The notes below the pieces were generated by a model. That model made no database searches and was not told the DNA's origin. It saw only the letters and a program-made list of their open reading frames with translations. A DNA stretch of 64,000 bases from Pristionchus mayeri (taxonomy: Eukaryota > Nematoda > Chromadorea > Rhabditida > Neodiplogasteridae), in the NCBI GenBank assembly GCA_036245805.1, contig BTRK01000001.1, positions 10,106,001-10,170,000 on the forward strand, in the 5' to 3' direction. The position numbers and the translations under genes were made by a program. Below are positions 60,649-64,000 of this stretch, one piece after another; position 1 is the stretch's first letter, and the number at the start of each line of letters is the position of its first letter.

Positions 60649-60914
60649 GGACGACCGTACGCGGGACCGTGACGATCACCACCGTCATGCAGAACCCCAC
60701 CCAGTATATGATGACGGGGGGGGGGGGCAGAGAAACTACAAGGACGGAAAGACCACCCAGGTGAGTAACGTTCGCAATATCTTCTTTTTTTTAAATTAGA
60801 CTTGTGACACGCTAATTCGCGACACGCTACACGTGTTTATTGTCTTTTTAGGTTTTCTCCACCGGGATCGACAATAAGTGGCGTGAGGATCTCGAGCGTC
60901 TCAAGAAGATTTGA
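60649..60914 (+). pseudogene. RPS18-like fragment (40S ribosomal protein S18)
   Basis: Two exons with consensus splice sites, 60649-60760 and 60852-60914. The first reads TVTITTVMQNPTQYMMTG, then after a run of 12 G (60716-60727) a one-base frame change is needed to read QRNYKDGKTTQ; the second reads VFSTGIDNKWREDLERLKKI followed by a stop. In RPS18 this corresponds to the middle, with the conserved DNK-REDLERLKKI. The normal N-terminus and the C-terminal RGLRHYWG...TGRRG part are missing. The retained intron argues against a processed retrocopy. RPS18 sits in the head of the small ribosomal subunit; this copy cannot encode it. Confidence 0.65.
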
Positions 60915-61640
60915 CTCCACAAAGGCTAGTTTACGCTTGTTTTTAAAAAAAATTTCGTCCCCACAACTTTCATGATTTATAAGTATACAATCGCACGCAT
61001 TACTCCCGACTCTTTCTACAGTATTAATTAGTTTTGAGAAGAAGCAGGATCCTTTTATTCGTTGGCATAAATATATCACGTACTGGCTGACAATCGCAGC
61101 AGAGTTGCCATGTGTTTTCGTTTTAAATCTTACAAAGTGGCGCTCATAGCTAACTAATAGGTTATTAATTAATTATATTACGCAGACAATATTTATATAT
61201 ATTTATAAATATTAAATTTTCAAGTTAAAAAAATTTGGCAATTCGAAATATGCCTTTCGATTATCGATTTTATCATAAATGCATGGATTGATTTTCCTTA
61301 TGGATTTCGACCACATTAATTTATTCTCCTGATTTTTGTGATTCGAAAATGGTGCTGTGCGCAATATAATATGAAAAATGAAGAAAAATATGCGTAGCAC
61401 CTTGATTTGAAGAAATTTTTTCACATGATTTTTTAGTTTTTTTTTCTAGATTGTTTGTTTTCTTTTTTTAAACTTGCTAAAATTACTTTTTCATTATTCT
61501 ATTGAGAAAACAAGCTTACCACGAGGTACCGAGACCACACCACGTGGTTCCAGGAATCATTTACGTGGTACCGGTGCCATCCAAATACTTTTTTTATATC
61601 CTATTGTGCCATGAAAAAATAATGTTTATTTCTTTTGCAG

Positions 61641-61734
61641 CTGTGGATGCGGAGGAAAGGGAGGAGACAAGGAATGGATGCCCGTGACCAAGCTCTGACG
61701 TCTCGTCAAGGACAGAAAGATCACCACCCCAATG
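61641..61734 (+). pseudogene. RPS2-like fragment (40S ribosomal protein S2)
   Basis: After a TTTTGCAG acceptor the plus strand reads GCGGKGGDKEWMPVTKL, a TGA stop at 61696-61698, then RLVKDRKITT before a possible donor at 61735. It matches the start of the conserved RPS2 core after the glycine-rich leader (KEW-PVTKLGRLVKD-KI). The stop replaces the invariant Gly (GGA to TGA). No further RPS2 exons are visible downstream. It lies 730 bases after the RPS18-like piece in the same orientation. Confidence 0.65.
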
Positions 61735-61866
61735 GTTGGTTACTTTCGCTTATATGAAACTTTCGCTTTTCTCTCCCTGACCCTTTACAATTTCTATAAT
61801 TAGGTAGACCAGGGGACGATTGCCTTGAAATATTTATCAACAATCGTGGAAAAAAAATAACGATTT

Positions 61867-63914
61867 CTATAATTCTTGGGATTCTTTCTCTCCCGTATTC
61901 TCCTGTGGTCCCATCTCTCCGTCATCTTCACTAGAATCCCCGAAGTCGAGGCCTTCCCGTTCATATTCCTCATAACCCGACTCCAGTTGCGCCTTCTCTT
62001 TCTCCTTCTCCTCCCACCAAATAATCAGCTCATCGTAGACATCGTCTTGGGGTACACCCAGTCTTCGCATCACCCGCATTTCGCTAAACTCGTCCCTCAC
62101 TCGTAGACTTTCTTCCATAATCTGTAAATTGCACATTCATATCATTTCGAAAATAGTCTTTCGTACCTCGTCCCTCCAAGAATGGGTGCCTTTTCCCCTC
62201 TTTCTCTTAATCGCGGCTACTAATCTCCCCTTCCTAGAAGCAATCGTATTTCCTATCTCTCCTCTCGTCCCTAATAGGTCGTCCAAAACGAGACTATTAT
62301 AGTGAAGAATGGACACTTTGGTCTTCAACGTGTAATAGTGTGGAGCACTGCAATATTCGATTATTATTTCCTTTCGATCATTTACTGACCAAGCGAATCT
62401 TTTAGGCGAATACATGAGACTGAGCGAATGGAAAGATTCATTGATTGCAGTGTCGATGAGAGAGGCAGCAGACAGAAAAGCCTTTACAAACTTGGGGGCG
62501 AACAGCATCTCCCTAACAGCCTCCAATTCTTTGCTGCTAGCCTACAATGAATGACATGCTTGAAATAGTTTAGATATTCCCTGCGATTCCAACCTTCCAT
62601 GGGGGCCTTTTTTCTCCCTTTTTCATCCTCTTCAGTTTCCCATGTTCGCACTTAGTGACTAATTTGAACTCCTCGCTCTATAAACATGACCTACTATTGA
62701 CAGGCCAATCCATTTGAATCACCTTTGCCCATTTGTGTTTGCCCTGGATGTGCATTACAAACGACTGAACCACTTCGAGGGCGCGAGGACGATCTTCTTT
62801 CTTGGGATATTTCTTGTGCACGTGAAAGAGGTGGTTGAAAAACATTCGGTAGAAGGGTGCGAGGCCGGGATTTGCTTTCACCATCTTGAATGGTGTATGA
62901 TTACGAAATTGACTAGATTTTAGTATACACCCGACCTTCCACCATTCCTTTCGCATGGACTTCTGAACATGCCACCAGTCTAGCGTCATCTCTATATTCG
63001 CAGTCTTCGGGTCCTCACGCAATATTTGGTTAACCATCAGGTTCTGATCGCCCACTCTCCTTCTAGAATACATGCGAATGAATGGTTTTATTATTTATGA
63101 ACGTTATTACCATAGTTGCCCACGCCGGCGGCGACACCCATGAACCCCTACTCATGGTTGCGGAGAGCGCCGCTGTTTTGAGGGGCGCTATCCGCAGGGA
63201 CGTATAAGGGGTAATGGTCCAAAATCGATTGGTAGGTCAAGTCTAGGTACCGTACCCAAGCGATATTACAGTACCCCAGATACCATATACCACTACCGTG
63301 ACCCCGATTATCACCAACTAACTTTATTTTTTAAAAGTCCTGGTACCATGCCCAATTGATAATACAGTACCCAACTAACTACCGTAACCCAGTTCCTTGG
63401 GTCAGCTCTAGTTCCTTGTGTCAAACATTGTTCAAAAAATCCAAAATCGAGCATATAATTTTTTTAAAAGTATCATATCGTTTCTCTAATTATTGTACAA
63501 TAAGTGTGTGATAGGTTTAGGAATTTTAGAAAAAAAATAAGTTAGTTGGGTGCTGTGTTATAAATTGGGCATAGTACCAGGAGTTTTTAAAAATAAAGTT
63601 CGTTTGTGATAATCGGGGTTACGGTAGTGGTATACGGTATCTGGGGGTACTGTAATATCGATTGGGTATGGTACATGCCTTGACCTACCAATCGATTTTG
63701 GACCATGACCCTGCCCTGCCCTATATGTCCCTGCGGAGAGCGCCCCTCAAAACGGGGGCGCTCTCCGCAACCATGAATATGGGTTCATGGTCTGAAAAGA
63801 TCTCGCCGCCATTGTTGTGCAACTATGGCTATTACCTTATTTCTATCCCGTTATCGATTAATTCGACAAGCGCTTGGTGGGTGCCTACTGATTCCATTCG
63901 ACACGAAACTCCGT
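61867..63914 (-). CDS. DDE-transposase-like protein gene (5' end beyond the window)
   Basis: Five in-frame exons: 63914-63836, 63062-62723, 62677-62594, 62541-62167 and 62121-61867, about 377 codons with no internal stop. Landmarks are SCRMESVGTHQALVELIDNG, VGDQN (first Asp), IEMTLDWWHVQKSMRKEWW (second Asp), FFNHLFHV, KCEHGKL and INESFHSLSLMYSPKRFAW (Glu). This order resembles a family of metazoan transposase-like proteins with TDRH, D-x-WH and E-x-x-H motifs; the assignment is from memory of that pattern. The C-terminus is a charged tail ending GEKESQEL. The intact multi-exon frame, beside decayed mariners, suggests either a recently active element or a domesticated gene. The first exon seen needs one more base from an exon to the right of 64000. 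Confidence 0.55.
63104..63834. repeat. Long palindrome filling an intron of the transposase-like gene
   Basis: The arms are about 63104-63390 and 63535-63834. The ends TTACCATAGTTGC and GCAACTATGGCTATTACC pair. So do GTTGCGGAGAGCGCC with GGCGCTCTCCGCAAC, CAAAATCGATTGGTAGGTCA with TGACCTACCAATCGATTTTG, and CCCGATTATCACCA with TGATAATCGGG. The right end touches the donor of exon 63914-63836. The loop is about 145 bases. Confidence 0.85.
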
Positions 63915-64000
63915 CTGAGATTGCAGATTATTCGGTATAGTGCGGCAGGTGTACCTATTTCAGCCAATCCCTTGTGTAATACGGCCGACGCGATTGCAAG

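Noticed and set aside
60260..60764. Plus and minus frames of 109-136 codons upstream of the RPS18-like exon
   Set aside because: They cross the direct repeat and splice sites and show no homology. The exon frame with ribosomal-protein similarity is different.
1..64000. CRISPR array, bacterial operons, phage or plasmid features
   Set aside because: Split genes with nematode introns throughout; repeats are palindromic and dispersed, not spaced direct repeats. The only direct arrays (45.3-46.0, 58.95-59.04 kb) lack unique equal-length spacers.

Overview
The window looks like nuclear DNA of a nematode. Genes are cut into many short exons (often 40-150 bases) joined by consensus GT/AG introns with TTTCAG- or TTGCAG-type acceptors. 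The gene content is nematode-like (UDP-glucuronosyltransferase, transthyretin-like protein, F-box protein, orphan 7TM receptor). Very high exon numbers and abundant palindromic intron insertions would fit a diplogastrid such as Pristionchus; that placement is inference. All gene models were built by hand from splice signals and reading-frame continuity.

Layout. 1-2460: end of a long-palindrome repeat, then an inverted repeat split by a decayed mariner element. 2516-4230 (-): seven exons encoding the N-terminal half of a UGT; the C-terminal half is not seen. 4.7-5.5 kb (-): exons of an unrecognised small gene, with one paralogous exon inverted at 6.2 kb. 6.3-11.3 kb: no gene recognised. 11356-24187 (+): a SET-domain gene of about 39 exons with pre-SET, SET and post-SET parts. 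25233-28547 (-): complete 11-exon rhodopsin-like 7TM receptor. 28.5-36.1 kb: repeats and palindromes. 36535-41531 (-): seven-exon single-pass membrane protein. 42-50.4 kb: no gene recognised; a hairpin-bearing repeat array at 45.3-46.0 kb. 50422-52176 (+): damaged transthyretin-like gene. 52884-58152 (-): five-exon F-box gene with transposon-filled introns. 58.9-59.15 kb: broken copy of its last exon. 60649-61734 (+): RPS18-like and RPS2-like pseudogene pieces side by side. 61867-63914 and beyond (-): intact multi-exon DDE-transposase-like gene running off the right edge.

The genes do not form a pathway or operon. The unifying feature is a dense set of near-perfect palindromic repeats (at least ten families, arms from about 25 to over 500 bases). 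Many sit inside introns and several almost fill the intron or abut or overlap a splice site. No CRISPR array, tRNA or rRNA gene was recognised.
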